From Streptomyces sp. NRRL F-6492 (lineage in GTDB: Bacteria; Actinomycetota; Actinomycetes; Streptomycetales; Streptomycetaceae), in NCBI RefSeq assembly GCF_001280125.1, contig NZ_LGEG01000214.1, forward strand, positions 1 through 64,000: a stretch of DNA of 64,000 bases, read 5' to 3'. Shown here piece after piece: positions 16,967 to 24,707 of the stretch. The position numbers were made by a program, and so were the translations under genes. Numbering within the stretch: the stretch's first letter is position 1; every line of letters begins with the position of its first letter. The notes beneath the pieces were generated by a model, which did no database searches, had not been told where the DNA came from, and saw only the letters and a program-made list of their open reading frames with translations.

Positions 16967-18106
16967 TCAGCGGCCCGGCGCCGCGCCGGGCAGGGGCGCG
17001 CCGTCGGCGAGGGCCGTCGCCAGGGCGTGGATCTGCCGGGAGGCGGTGCCGTCGCCGTACGGGGACGCGGTGCCGGCCAGCCGGGTGCGCAGGTCCGGGT
17101 CGGCGAGCGCGGCGCGGGCGGCGTCCAGGAGCGGCCGGCCGGGCTCGACCAGACGGCTGAACCCGGCGGCGACCGCTTCGGGGCGCTCGGTGCTGGTACG
17201 GACGACCAGCAGCGGCTTCTTGAGCACGGTGGCCTCCTCCTGGACGCCCCCGGAGTCCGAGACGAGCAGCCGGGCGCGGTCGGCCAGGGCCAGGAAGGTG
17301 GGATGGTCGACCGGGTCGATCACGTCGAGCCGTTCCAGGAGGCCGTCCAGGCCGAACTGCTTGGCCTTGGCGCGGGTCCGGGGGTGCAGCGGCACCACGA
17401 CGCGCTCGCCGGTCCCGGCGAGGGCGGTGAGCAGCGCCCGCAGCCGCTCGGGACTGTCGGTGTTCTCGGGGCGGTGGACGGTCGCGAGGACGAACGGCCC
17501 GTGGGCACCGTGCTCGTGGGCGATGCGGTCGCGGTCCGCGGGCGCGGGCAGGGACATCAGGGTGGCTTCGACGACCGTGTTGCCGGTGACGCGGATCCGC
17601 TCGGGTGCCGTTCCGGTCGCCAGGAGGTTGGCGGCGGCCCGGTCGGTGGCGGCGCAGTGGACGTCCGCGAGCACGCCGACGACGAGCCGGTTGATCTCCT
17701 CGGGCATCGCCCTGTCCCCCGAGCGGAGCCCCGCTTCGACGTGCACGACGGGTATGCCGCAGTAGTGCGCGGCCTGCGCTCCGGCGGAGGTGCTGTTGGT
17801 GTCGCCCTGGACGACGACCGCGCGCGGCGGGTCGGCGACGAAGGCCCGTGCGAGTTCGGACGTCAGCGAGCCGATCTGGTCCCCGCGTCCCCATGGCCCG
17901 GAGGCGCCGTCGAGCAGGAGGTGGGGGTGCGGCAGGCCGAAGTTGGCGAAGAACGTGCCCGACAGGGCGCTGTCGTAGTGCTGACCGGTGTGCACGATCC
18001 GCGCCCGTTCTCCGAGGAGCCGGATCAGCGGCGCGAGCTTGATGATCTCCGGCCGGGTGCCGAGCACCACGGCCACGTCACGTCTGCCGGACGGAGTCCC
18101 GTTCAT
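16967..18106 (-). CDS. wecB: UDP-N-acetylglucosamine 2-epimerase (non-hydrolysing)
   Basis: The 379-residue product shows the WecB/MnaA signature throughout: VVLGTRPEIIKLAPLI, VHTGQHYD, VVQGDTNST, PVVHVEAGLRSGD, MPEEINR, TVHRPEN, SDSGGVQEEA. It interconverts UDP-GlcNAc and UDP-ManNAc, supplying activated ManNAc for surface polymers such as teichoic acid linkage units or capsules. Length is normal. ATG 18106 is the first start after an AT-rich leader. It is the first gene of the leftward epimerase - mini-protein - GT2 cluster. Confidence 0.92.
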   Translation of the reverse strand: MNGTPSGRRDVAVVLGTRPEIIKLAPLIRLLGERARIVHTGQHYDSALSGTFFANFGLPHPHLLLDGASGPWGRGDQIGSLTSELARAFVADPPRAVVVQGDTNSTSAGAQAAHYCGIPVVHVEAGLRSGDRAMPEEINRLVVGVLADVHCAATDRAAANLLATGTAPERIRVTGNTVVEATLMSLPAPADRDRIAHEHGAHGPFVLATVHRPENTDSPERLRALLTALAGTGERVVVPLHPRTRAKAKQFGLDGLLERLDVIDPVDHPTFLALADRARLLVSDSGGVQEEATVLKKPLLVVRTSTERPEAVAAGFSRLVEPGRPLLDAARAALADPDLRTRLAGTASPYGDGTASRQIHALATALADGAPLPGAAPGR

Positions 18107-18412
18107 GTCTGGTTCCTACCGCGCACGCCGAGCGACCGGTGCACGCGCGCGGCCTGGTACCCGGAGCCGCGCGTGATCGACACAGCAGCCGAGCGAAGCT
18201 TATGAGCCGCCGGATGGCCGAAAATGCCACCCTCGGCGTTTGTGATGGAATTGTGTTCAACTTGAGGATTTTCCAGTTCACCGCCGGACGGCTCCCCGCG
18301 GAACCGGCTCCGCGACCGCCCGACGCGACCACCGCCCTGCGTTCACGCGGAGCCGCGACGGTGCGCGGACGCGAGCGGATCGCCGGCGGGACGTTGGAAG
18401 GGGAGGCCGAGG
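18107..18412. other. Upstream region of the epimerase cluster, AT-rich patch
   Basis: About 300 bases with no convincing gene. Positions 18200-18280 are markedly AT-richer than the surroundings and contain several short T- and A-runs, so promoter elements for the leftward cluster are expected here. No clear -10/-35 pair or inverted repeat could be assigned. Confidence 0.45.
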
Positions 18413-18664
18413 ATGGTGACTCGCCGGGGACGCCACGGGGAGCCGGAGGCGCCGGCACGGGCGGCGACCTGCTGCACGACCGAGGGGCAGAGGTACTTCT
18501 GCGACTACGGCGTCACGACCACGAAGTTCCCCGACGGGACGAAGCGGGAGTTCGTCGTCGGCGCCGATCACGCGGTGTGGACGAACTGGACCCGCACCGA
18601 CGGCTCCTGGACCGACTGGCAGGTGAGCTGCGTCGTGAACCCGAACGGTCCGGGCTGCCCGTGA
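18413..18664 (+). CDS. Short protein with one PLL-like lectin repeat, possibly a remnant
   Basis: The 83-residue product contains FVVGADHAVWTNWTRTDGSWTDW, which matches one blade of the PLL-like/fucose-binding beta-propeller seen in secreted Streptomyces proteins (pattern G-x-D-x-x-V-W-x-x-W ... W-x-x-W). Five cysteines are present (CC near 20, then 30, 73 and 82). A full propeller needs several such blades and no signal peptide is visible, so this may be the surviving end of a larger secreted lectin. ATG 18413 follows GGGGAGGCCGAGG. Confidence 0.5.
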   Translation: MVTRRGRHGEPEAPARAATCCTTEGQRYFCDYGVTTTKFPDGTKREFVVGADHAVWTNWTRTDGSWTDWQVSCVVNPNGPGCP

Positions 18665-18718
18665 CGGCCGCGGGGGAACCGGGCCGGTGGGCGCACCGGG
18701 CCCGCAAGGCCGCCGGGG

Positions 18719-18765
18719 CGCCGACGGGGCCACTCACCGGCACCCGGTGAGCGGCCCCGTCGGCG
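18719..18765. terminator. Bidirectional long-stem terminator
   Basis: A perfect 13-base-pair outer stem (18719-18731 with 18753-18765) encloses an inner 8-base-pair stem (CTCACCGG with CCGGTGAG). It lies between the convergent ends of the short lectin-like gene and the SGNH hydrolase gene. Confidence 0.75.
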
Positions 18766-18826
18766 ATGCCGCGCCGGGCCGCGACGACGGAACGCGGCCA
18801 CGCCTCGCGGGGTTTCGCGCGGGCGG

Positions 18827-19630
18827 TCAGACGACGGAGCGGAAGGCCGGCAGATACCCGCTGGAGTGACCGGCGGCGGTGGGGTGGTAGCTGTTGGAGA
18901 CCGGCACCGTGACGCTGTGGAGCCAGGCGTTGCCGGAGCAGATCTCGTGGCCGGTGAACTCGTCCACGACGCTGGAGTACGTGAAGCCCGCGTTGGCGGC
19001 CTGCTTGGCGAGCATGCCGTTGAGGGCGTCGCTGCCCCGGTTGATCGCGGCGCGTTCGGTCTCGCTCAGGCCGGCGATGCAGTTGCCGTTCAGCTGGTAG
19101 AAGCGCGGATAGCCGAGGACCACCACGCGGGCCTGGGGCGCGCGGCTGCGGATGGTGCCGTAAAGGGACGAGAGGCTGGCGGGAAGGGACCCGTTGACCT
19201 GCGCGATGGCGCTGTTCACCGCGTTGACGCAGGTCGCCTCGCTCTGGAGCACACAGGTCTGCATGACGTCGGCGAAACCGACGTCGTTGCCGCCCGCGGT
19301 GACGCTGACGAGCGTGGTGGAGCTGTTGAGCGGGGCCAGCTGACCGCTTTTGACCGTGCCGGTCGTCGCTCCCGAGCAGGCGGTGAAGGTGAACGAGGCC
19401 GGGGCGTTGGCCGCCGCCCACAGGGACGGGTAGGCCTTGCTGCTGCGCTGACAGCTGCCGCTGTCGGACAGGTAGCTGCCGGCGCCCACCCCCGAGGAGT
19501 AGGAGTCGCCGAGCGCGACGTAGCGCTCTCCGGCCGACACGGCGGCGGAAGCGGGCTGGACGAGGCCCACGGCGACGGCCGACACGGACAGCAGCGCGGA
19601 CAGAACCCATCTCAACTTAGTTGTGCGCAT
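18827..19630 (-). CDS. Secreted SGNH/GDSL hydrolase (lipase/esterase)
   Basis: The 267-residue product has a Sec signal peptide (cleavage after about residue 29, ASA-A), then block I GDSYSSG with Ser43, block III GGND near 112, and block V SYHPTAAGH with His249. Six cysteines in the mature part fit three disulfides. It closely follows the pattern of secreted Streptomyces SGNH lipases (such as the S. rimosus lipase family), which hydrolyse acyl esters outside the cell. ATG 19630 is preceded by AAGGAGCTCCTTG, whose ribosome site lies in a palindrome. Confidence 0.92.
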   Translation of the reverse strand: MRTTKLRWVLSALLSVSAVAVGLVQPASAAVSAGERYVALGDSYSSGVGAGSYLSDSGSCQRSSKAYPSLWAAANAPASFTFTACSGATTGTVKSGQLAPLNSSTTLVSVTAGGNDVGFADVMQTCVLQSEATCVNAVNSAIAQVNGSLPASLSSLYGTIRSRAPQARVVVLGYPRFYQLNGNCIAGLSETERAAINRGSDALNGMLAKQAANAGFTYSSVVDEFTGHEICSGNAWLHSVTVPVSNSYHPTAAGHSSGYLPAFRSVV

Positions 19631-19632
19631 GA

Positions 19633-19646
19633 CAAGGAGCTCCTTG
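19633..19646 (-). promoter_or_regulatory. Palindrome overlapping the ribosome site of the SGNH gene
   Basis: CAAGGAGCTCCTTG is a perfect 14-base palindrome whose AAGGAG is the Shine-Dalgarno sequence, four bases from the ATG. In RNA the stem can form only as a tight or intermolecular structure, so a protein-binding or translational effect is possible but unproven. Confidence 0.45.
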
Positions 19647-20428
19647 GGAGTGAGGGGGAGTCACTCTTCTAGCAGGCCGCGTGGCTCACGGAATAGATGT
19701 GTGAAGTGGTTTTCTTCTGTTCGCATCGCGTATCGAGGTGCGGAGCGTTCGGTCTCGGGATCGCCCGAGGGGGCCCCTCGCGCGACTCGGTGCGCCCTGC
19801 GGTGGAGAGGTGGCGATTTTCCTGCGGACGGGACGGGCGGCTCCGAACCGGAGCCACTCCTGTCGCGCCTTCGGGGGTATGAATTCGGCCATGTGGCAGA
19901 TCGGATGAATGCCCATCATTGCCGTGTACGCGCTCGGTCGGCGTGATCGCTTTTCCGTTCGCGGCGTCTGGGCCTGGAAATTCGTGACAGCGGCAAGGTG
20001 GCTCGCGTGGCCGCCTCGATGACTCCGTACGGCCTTCGGGCGTTGCGTCAGTGTCTGATTGCTCCTCGCGGCCGGAGGGCGGGGCCGACGGAGTCGCATC
20101 CGATCGGAGCTGCGCCTTCCGTCTCTCCGTGTCCCGGCGGGCCGGATCCGGAGGATGGTGCGGAGTTCTGGATCGCAAAAGCCTTCTGCAACTTACTGAC
20201 GGAGCTTCAAGCGAGGTCGATCATGAGGGTGACATCTGTTCGATCCTGTTGAGTTCGCCTGGTGATGCGGACGCGCGTAGAGCGGCCGAAAGGACACCTT
20301 GTGGCGCGCCGGTACGGAGTCAATGATTCCCCCAAGCAATTGACAGGTTCATGGCGGCCACCGTCGCCGATTCGCGCTCCACCGGGCCGCTCACCCCAAC
20401 GGCCCGACCACCCCCACCGGAGGATGCA
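19647..20428. other. Long intergenic region between two secreted-enzyme genes
   Basis: About 780 bases with lower GC than the flanks and no reading frame with Streptomyces codon bias. It must carry the promoters of both the SGNH gene and the protease gene. A TTGACA hexamer at 20340-20345 is the best -35 candidate for the protease, but no good -10 follows at 17 bases. Nothing else was recognised. Confidence 0.5.
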
Positions 20429-21340
20429 GTGAACCGTTCGTCCCGTCGTGGCAGGATCGTCCAGGGCAGCCGACTGATCGCCGTGCTCGGCGCCTTCGTG
20501 GCCGCCTCGGCCCTGACCGCCCCCGCCTCCTCGGCGCAGCAGGCCGACACCGCGCGGGCCACGGCCGTCGCGCTGGCCTCCACCAGCGACGCCGTCCTCC
20601 GGGCCGACGTGGCCGGCTCCGCCTGGTACACCGACCAGGCCACCGGGAAGGTCGTCGTCACCGTCGACTCCACGGTCTCCCAGGCCCAGATCGCGACCCT
20701 GCGCAAGGCCGCCGGCGACAACGCCGGGAACCTGAAGGTCGAGCGGACCGCGGGGAAGATCAACAAGCTCATCGCGGGCGGCCAGGCCATCTACGGCGGG
20801 GGAGGCCGGTGCTCCCTCGGCTTCAACGTCCGCAGCGGCAGCACCTACTACGCGCTGACGGCCGGCCACTGCACCAACGGCGGCAGCACCTGGTACACCA
20901 ACTCCGCCAACACCGCCGTCCTCGGCACCAGGACCGGAACCAGCTTCCCCACGAACGACTACGGCATCATCCGCCACTCCAACGCCTCCGCCGCCGACGG
21001 ACGCGTCTACCTCTACAACGGCAGCTACCGCGACATCACCGGCGCCGGCAACGCCTACGTCGGGCAGTCCGTCCAGCGCAGCGGGAGCACCACCGGCCTG
21101 CGCGGCGGCACCGTCACCGGTCTCAACGCCACCGTCAACTACGGCGGCGGCGACGTCGTCTACGGCCTCATCCAGACCAACGTCTGCGCCGAGCCCGGCG
21201 ACAGCGGCGGCGCCATGTTCTCCGGAACCACGGCCCTCGGTCTCACCTCCGGCGGCAGCGGCAACTGCTCCAGCGGCGGCACCACGTTCTTCCAGCCCGT
21301 CACCGAAGCCCTCAGCGCCTACGGCGTCAGCGTCTTCTGA
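20429..21340 (+). CDS. Secreted serine protease, streptogrisin A/B type
   Basis: The 303-residue preproprotein has a signal peptide (cut near residue 36, ASSA-QQ), a propeptide of about 78 residues, and a mature chymotrypsin-fold protease starting near Ile115 ([10 protein letters not shown]). The triad is His147 (TAGHC), Asp177 (NDYGI) and Ser259 (GDSGG); cysteine pairs are in the positions seen in streptogrisins A and B. GTG 20429 is chosen over ATG 20351 because GGAGG lies six bases upstream and the signal peptide then starts properly. The propeptide should act as folding chaperone and inhibitor. Confidence 0.95.
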   Translation: MNRSSRRGRIVQGSRLIAVLGAFVAASALTAPASSAQQADTARATAVALASTSDAVLRADVAGSAWYTDQATGKVVVTVDSTVSQAQIATLRKAAGDNAGNLKVERTAGKINKLIAGGQAIYGGGGRCSLGFNVRSGSTYYALTAGHCTNGGSTWYTNSANTAVLGTRTGTSFPTNDYGIIRHSNASAADGRVYLYNGSYRDITGAGNAYVGQSVQRSGSTTGLRGGTVTGLNATVNYGGGDVVYGLIQTNVCAEPGDSGGAMFSGTTALGLTSGGSGNCSSGGTTFFQPVTEALSAYGVSVF

Positions 21341-21360
21341 TCCCTGATCCACCGTGCCCG

Positions 21361-21390
21361 AGAGGCGCCTCCGTCGACGGAGGCGCCTCT
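21361..21390 (+). terminator. Terminator of the protease gene
   Basis: A 30-base perfect palindrome (two 15-base arms) begins 20 bases after the stop codon. It is the strongest simple terminator in the window. Confidence 0.85.
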
Positions 21391-21455
21391 TCGCCGTGCG
21401 CGTCCCCCGTACGGGGCGGGCGCGGTCCGGCGGTCGGGGCCTCCCCGCCTCACCC

Positions 21456-21500
21456 GCGTCAACTTTGGTTGACGCAAGTGGTGTGTCAATGTAGGTTGAC
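21456..21500 (+). promoter_or_regulatory. Tandem operator-like repeats before the HTH-ClpN pair
   Basis: Two inverted repeats of the same geometry lie just before the start codon: GCGTCAAC-TTTG-GTTGACGC (21456-21475) and GTCAAT-GTAG-GTTGAC (21485-21500). Both have GTCAA and TTGAC half-sites with a 4-base centre. The second ends three bases before ATG 21504, so a bound regulator would block transcription start or elongation. The HTH protein encoded next is the natural candidate. Confidence 0.65.
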
Positions 21501-21503
21501 GTC

Positions 21504-21713
21504 ATGAGTGATGCGACCGATCTCGCCGAGCGGGCGGGTGACCGCGATCCACGAATCGGACTGCGTGCCGTCTCCGCGTTGCGGCGTCTCCTGGAACAGC
21601 TGGAAGCCGTTCAGGTACGCAGTGCGCGCGCCCAGGGCTGGTCGTGGCAGGAGATCGCGGCCGAGCTGGGCGTGAGCCGCCAGGCCGTCCACAAGAAGCA
21701 CGGGAGGCATTGA
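21504..21713 (+). CDS. Small helix-turn-helix protein
   Basis: The 69-residue product is a helix (LRAVSALRRLLEQLEAVQVRSARAQG) followed by an HTH (SWQEIAAELGVSRQAVHKKHG), resembling the region-4-like HTH of small actinomycete regulators. It has no sensor domain; activity may depend on oligomer state or on the ClpN-domain protein encoded next, whose ATG overlaps its stop codon. The two inverted repeats in front suggest autoregulation. Confidence 0.85.
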   Translation: MSDATDLAERAGDRDPRIGLRAVSALRRLLEQLEAVQVRSARAQGWSWQEIAAELGVSRQAVHKKHGRH

Positions 21714-22264
21714 TGTTCGAGAGGTTCACGAAGGGCGCCCGGGCGGTGGTGACCGGGGCGGTGGCGGTGGCCGAGCGCGAGGGCGCTTCCGCGGTCACGG
21801 AGGAGCACCTCCTGCTGGCGCTGCTCGACGCGCAGGACACCAGGGCGGCCTTCGCGCTGCGGGACCTGGGAGCGACGGAGCGGCGCCCGTCACTGGAGGC
21901 CGCACTCGCGACGGCCCGCCGCAGGGGCGGTCTCTCGGCGGTCGAGGTCGACGCGCTGGCGGATCTCGGCATCGACGTGACGCAGATCGTCAGCCGGGTC
22001 GAACAGGCCCACGGCCCCGGCGCGCTCACCGCCGGCCCCGGCACCCGGACCCGGGGCACGAAGCGACGCCCCTTCACCCGCGAAAGCAAGAAGGTGCTGG
22101 AGCAGTCGCTGCGCGTCTGCCTCGGCCGACGGGAGAAGGAGATCGGCGACGAGCACCTGCTCCTGGCCCTGACGGCCCGCCCGGGAGTCGTCTCCGAGGC
22201 CCTGGCGGACCACGGGGTCACCTACACGACGGTGGAGCAGGCGCTCGACCGGCACCGCGACTGA
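21713..22264 (+). CDS. Clp N-terminal-domain protein (double ClpN repeat)
   Basis: The 183-residue product contains two Clp-N repeats (about residues 2-75 and 110-178) with the EEHLLLALL and DEHLLLALT signatures, but no AAA+ module. In ClpC/ClpA these repeats bind adaptors or substrates; free-standing versions may act as adaptors or decoys. ATG 21713 overlaps the HTH gene stop (TGATG), so the two are translationally coupled. I infer that the pair works as a regulator plus a protein-interaction partner. Confidence 0.88.
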   Translation: MFERFTKGARAVVTGAVAVAEREGASAVTEEHLLLALLDAQDTRAAFALRDLGATERRPSLEAALATARRRGGLSAVEVDALADLGIDVTQIVSRVEQAHGPGALTAGPGTRTRGTKRRPFTRESKKVLEQSLRVCLGRREKEIGDEHLLLALTARPGVVSEALADHGVTYTTVEQALDRHRD

Positions 22265-22344
22265 GGGCCGGGCCGGTACGCGACATGGCGGTACGAGAGG
22301 CGGAGGCGGCGCGGCGGTGACCGGCCGATCAGGGCGTTCACCAG

Positions 22345-23058
22345 GTGGGAGACGGGTGGGTGAGCGACGGGAAGCCGGACGAGTCGCTCACGGCCGACCA
22401 GGTGGCGCACCCCTGGGCCGGCGACGTGTTCGCCGAAGACCCGGACCCGGCCGACCGGGTGCGGCCGGCCTTCGGCCTGCTGGACCTCCTCGACGGCTAC
22501 CGGGTCACCCGCGAGAGCCGGTTCGCGGACGCCGGCGCGGAGGGCCCGCTGCCGGTCGACGCCCTGTGGGACGGCTACCGGCAGCGGCTGGAAGCGGACG
22601 AGGACGCCGAGACCGTCACCTACTCCCTGTGGGCCGACTGGTTCGAGGACCGCACCACTTCCGCGACGGCCGTCGCCGAAGTGCTCGGCGACGACATCGA
22701 CCGTGTGGTGGCCGATCCGTCGGAAGCCCTGCTCCGCCGGGCCCGTCGGGTCCTGGAGTGCTCGGGGCCGGTGCCCTGGACGGCCAAGGAGCCGACGTAC
22801 CGCACCGCACTACCTGGGACACTGCGATTCGCTCCTGCTCCTGCTCCTGCTCCTGAGACGCGGCCCCGGCAGACGGAAGAGGGGCACTGGGGAGGCGGGG
22901 CGGCGGACTCGAAGCTCGCGTCCACCATGTCCTGCCACATCGCCGTCGGCCTCGTACCCCGCTCTTCTTTCCGCCGATCAACGTGCGCCGGCAGGCCCCG
23001 GCTTCCTGGGGCCCGAGAAGACGGACGGCGTGCAGGCCGCGGCCTCTCCCAACGGTGA
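22345..23058 (+). CDS. Conserved hypothetical protein with an aberrant C terminus
   Basis: The first 160 residues have normal Streptomyces composition (LWDGYRQRLEADEDAETVTYSLWADWFED; RRARRVLECSGPVPW). From about residue 165 the sequence changes to Pro/Arg/Ser-rich text after an APAPAPAPE stretch encoded by a hexamer repeat at 22831-22854. The natural C terminus is probably lost to a frameshift or rearrangement there. Starts GTG 22345 and GTG 22360 are both possible. Function unknown; no motif. Confidence 0.55.
   Translation: MGDGWVSDGKPDESLTADQVAHPWAGDVFAEDPDPADRVRPAFGLLDLLDGYRVTRESRFADAGAEGPLPVDALWDGYRQRLEADEDAETVTYSLWADWFEDRTTSATAVAEVLGDDIDRVVADPSEALLRRARRVLECSGPVPWTAKEPTYRTALPGTLRFAPAPAPAPETRPRQTEEGHWGGGAADSKLASTMSCHIAVGLVPRSSFRRSTCAGRPRLPGAREDGRRAGRGLSQR
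22831..22854 (+). repeat. Hexamer tandem repeat (GCTCCT) x4
   Basis: Four perfect GCTCCT units lie where the preceding reading frame loses its normal composition. Unit gain or loss keeps the frame, so the repeat marks a breakpoint rather than a classical phase switch. Confidence 0.7.
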
Positions 23059-23351
23059 TCCGCTGGAGATCGAGGAGCCCCTGTCCCCGGTCTTCCGCCA
23101 CCGACTGGGGTTCTACCGTCCTGGGGACTGTGGTCCGCGGCCTCCCCGCTTCCCCTCCGGGTGAGCACGTGCTGATGTTCGGGGGGTCGCCAGGAAGGGC
23201 TTCTGGACGGCCGTCCCCTATCGCCCGACCGTGGATCAGCCCGTCCTTCCGGGTCTGTTGCCGGGCTGACCGCCCGGAGGCGATTTCGTGGGTGTGGGCA
23301 GTGGAATCGGGGGCACGCGGGTGGTGAGCGCATGGGACCGCTCTGGATATG

Positions 23352-23386
23352 CAGAGTCCGCCGAACTCCCCCCTCGGCGGACTCTG
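23352..23386. terminator. Hairpin 1 of a tandem pair
   Basis: Arms CAGAGTCCGCCGA and TCGGCGGACTCTG (13 bp, perfect) around a 9-base C-rich loop. Confidence 0.6.
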
Positions 23387-23393
23387 GGGTGGT

Positions 23394-23428
23394 TGAACGG
23401 CCCGCACCGACGTGGTGCGGGCCGTTCA
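23394..23428. terminator. Hairpin 2 of a tandem pair
   Basis: Perfect 15-base-pair stem (23394-23408 with 23414-23428) with a 5-base loop, starting 7 bases after hairpin 1. Together they look like a double terminator, but no intact gene ends directly before them. Confidence 0.6.
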
Positions 23429-23718
23429 GCGTGGGGACTGCACGGGTTGCGCGGCCTGCCCTTCAGCTGCCGCGCGACGCGTCACCGAGACAATCCGGCG
23501 AATGACTCGAGGAGTGCGACGAGGGGCTGGGCGGTGTCGTAGGGGACGTCGGCGAGCGCGCACGCGGCACGGCAGACAGCGGCCTTGGTTTCGCGGCTCG
23601 CGCCCCGGCGGAGCCGAAGTCCTTCAGCAGGCGAAGCCCTTCGTCCCGGCGCTCGACCGTCTGGCTCTGTCGGCGAGTTACGAGAGCGTTCGCAGCTCGG
23701 CGTGGAGAGCGCCTCCTT

Positions 23719-24261
23719 ACGGGTCGGCTCTTCACGCTGCGGGTCGACCGCTACAGCCGGATGAGCGTCCGGACCCACCGCACCTCAGTGCCGCTCCGGT
23801 TGATCGGCCGGAACGTCCGCGCGATGCCGCACGCCTCCGAGCTGGTGGTCCACGACGGCCGGTACCAGGTCGCCCGGCACGAACGGCTGATCGCCAAAGG
23901 CGGCACCCGCCTCGAACCGGGCCACTACCCGGAAGCTCTCGTCCGCAAGCCCGGCGCTCTACCGGCCGCGACCGCACTCGACCCGGCGCGCTCCGCGGGC
24001 CGGTTCACTCCCGTCCACGACGCCTGGTGGGAGGCCGCTGTCAAGGCCCACGGCGAGCGGGACGGCACCCGCGCGCTCATCGAAGTCCTCCTCCTCGGCC
24101 GCCACCTGCCGCACGAGCACCTGGTCACCTGCCTCGCCGCCGCTCTCCGGACCGGGGCGCTGACCGCGGACGCCGTCGCTTTCGGAGCCCGCAGGGCAGC
24201 AGACGCCGACACCGCCACCGCCACCGCCCGCGCAGAGCAACAGGCCGGCATGAGCCGATCA
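23719..24261 (+). pseudogene. IS21-family IstA transposase, C-terminal fragment
   Basis: The open frame from about 23719 reads TGRLFTLRVDRYSRMSVRT, RLIGRNVRAMPHASELVV, ARHERLIAKGG, and VRKPGALPAATAL, then LIEVLLLGRHLPHEH, all typical of the C-terminal part of IstA, the DDE transposase of IS21 elements in Streptomyces. The catalytic N-terminal two thirds are missing and the C terminus runs into unrelated sequence after about 24261. No istB follows directly; a separate istB 3' fragment lies at 35840-35945. Not functional. Confidence 0.8.
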
Positions 24262-24287
24262 GGACGCATAAGGGTTCGTGAGCATCG

Positions 24288-24707
24288 TCAGCGTTCACGA
24301 ATCCTCGACCACCACCAGCCGCCCTCCGTCCAATCGCTCACCGGCCCGGGATCAGGCAGAGTGCGACGCTCGAACTCGTCGTCGATGCGAGCGATCAACC
24401 GGCCGAGATCACGCCGGGCACCGTGAGGGAGGTGCAGCATGACCTCCGCCAGATTTTCGCGGGCATACTCCACCTCCAGTCCGGGCTGCCAGACCTCGGA
24501 CGCGTTCAGATAACGGCCGGGTTGCTTGAACGCGTCCTCGAAACAGGCGAGTGCGCGAGCAACGGCGTCGGGCCACATCCGCTCATCCTCGATGCGGCGG
24601 ACAGCTGCGCGAGTCCTCGCGGTGACGCCGGGGATCCGCCGAACCGCAACGTGTCTGCGAGGCCGCCATCGCTCGGCGCGGACGGCCTTCGGGCGCCTAC
24701 GCGGCAT
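24288..24707 (-). CDS. Conserved hypothetical protein
   Basis: The 139-residue product begins with a strongly basic segment (PRRRPKAVRAERWRPRRH) and continues as a soluble helical protein with LARARACFEDAFKQP-like and EYARENLAEVMLHLPHGARRDLGRLIARIDDEFE sequence; the second half has good Streptomyces composition. No catalytic motif or signal is visible. It is antisense-convergent to the IS21 fragment end. Called real on composition; function unknown. Confidence 0.55.
   Translation of the reverse strand: MPRRRPKAVRAERWRPRRHVAVRRIPGVTARTRAAVRRIEDERMWPDAVARALACFEDAFKQPGRYLNASEVWQPGLEVEYARENLAEVMLHLPHGARRDLGRLIARIDDEFERRTLPDPGPVSDWTEGGWWWSRIRER

Larger units (their letters stand above)
23059..23718. 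other. Non-coding/degenerate region with two hairpins and a possible gene remnant
   Basis: No intact gene. The minus strand of 23482-23600 encodes KAAVCRAACALADVPYDTAQ and a normal-looking C terminus (LLESFAGLSR), which may be the 3' end of a lost gene. The two perfect hairpins at 23352-23428 are listed separately. The region leads straight into an IS21 fragment, so it was probably reshaped by transposition. Confidence 0.45.

Noticed and set aside
18139..18750. Possible plus-strand gene upstream of the lectin-like ORF
   Set aside because: Starts inside the epimerase leader, composition is random, and it overlaps a better-supported small ORF.
20051..20326. Open frames in the intergenic region before the protease
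   Set aside because: No codon bias, no family, and they cross the TTGACA candidate promoter.
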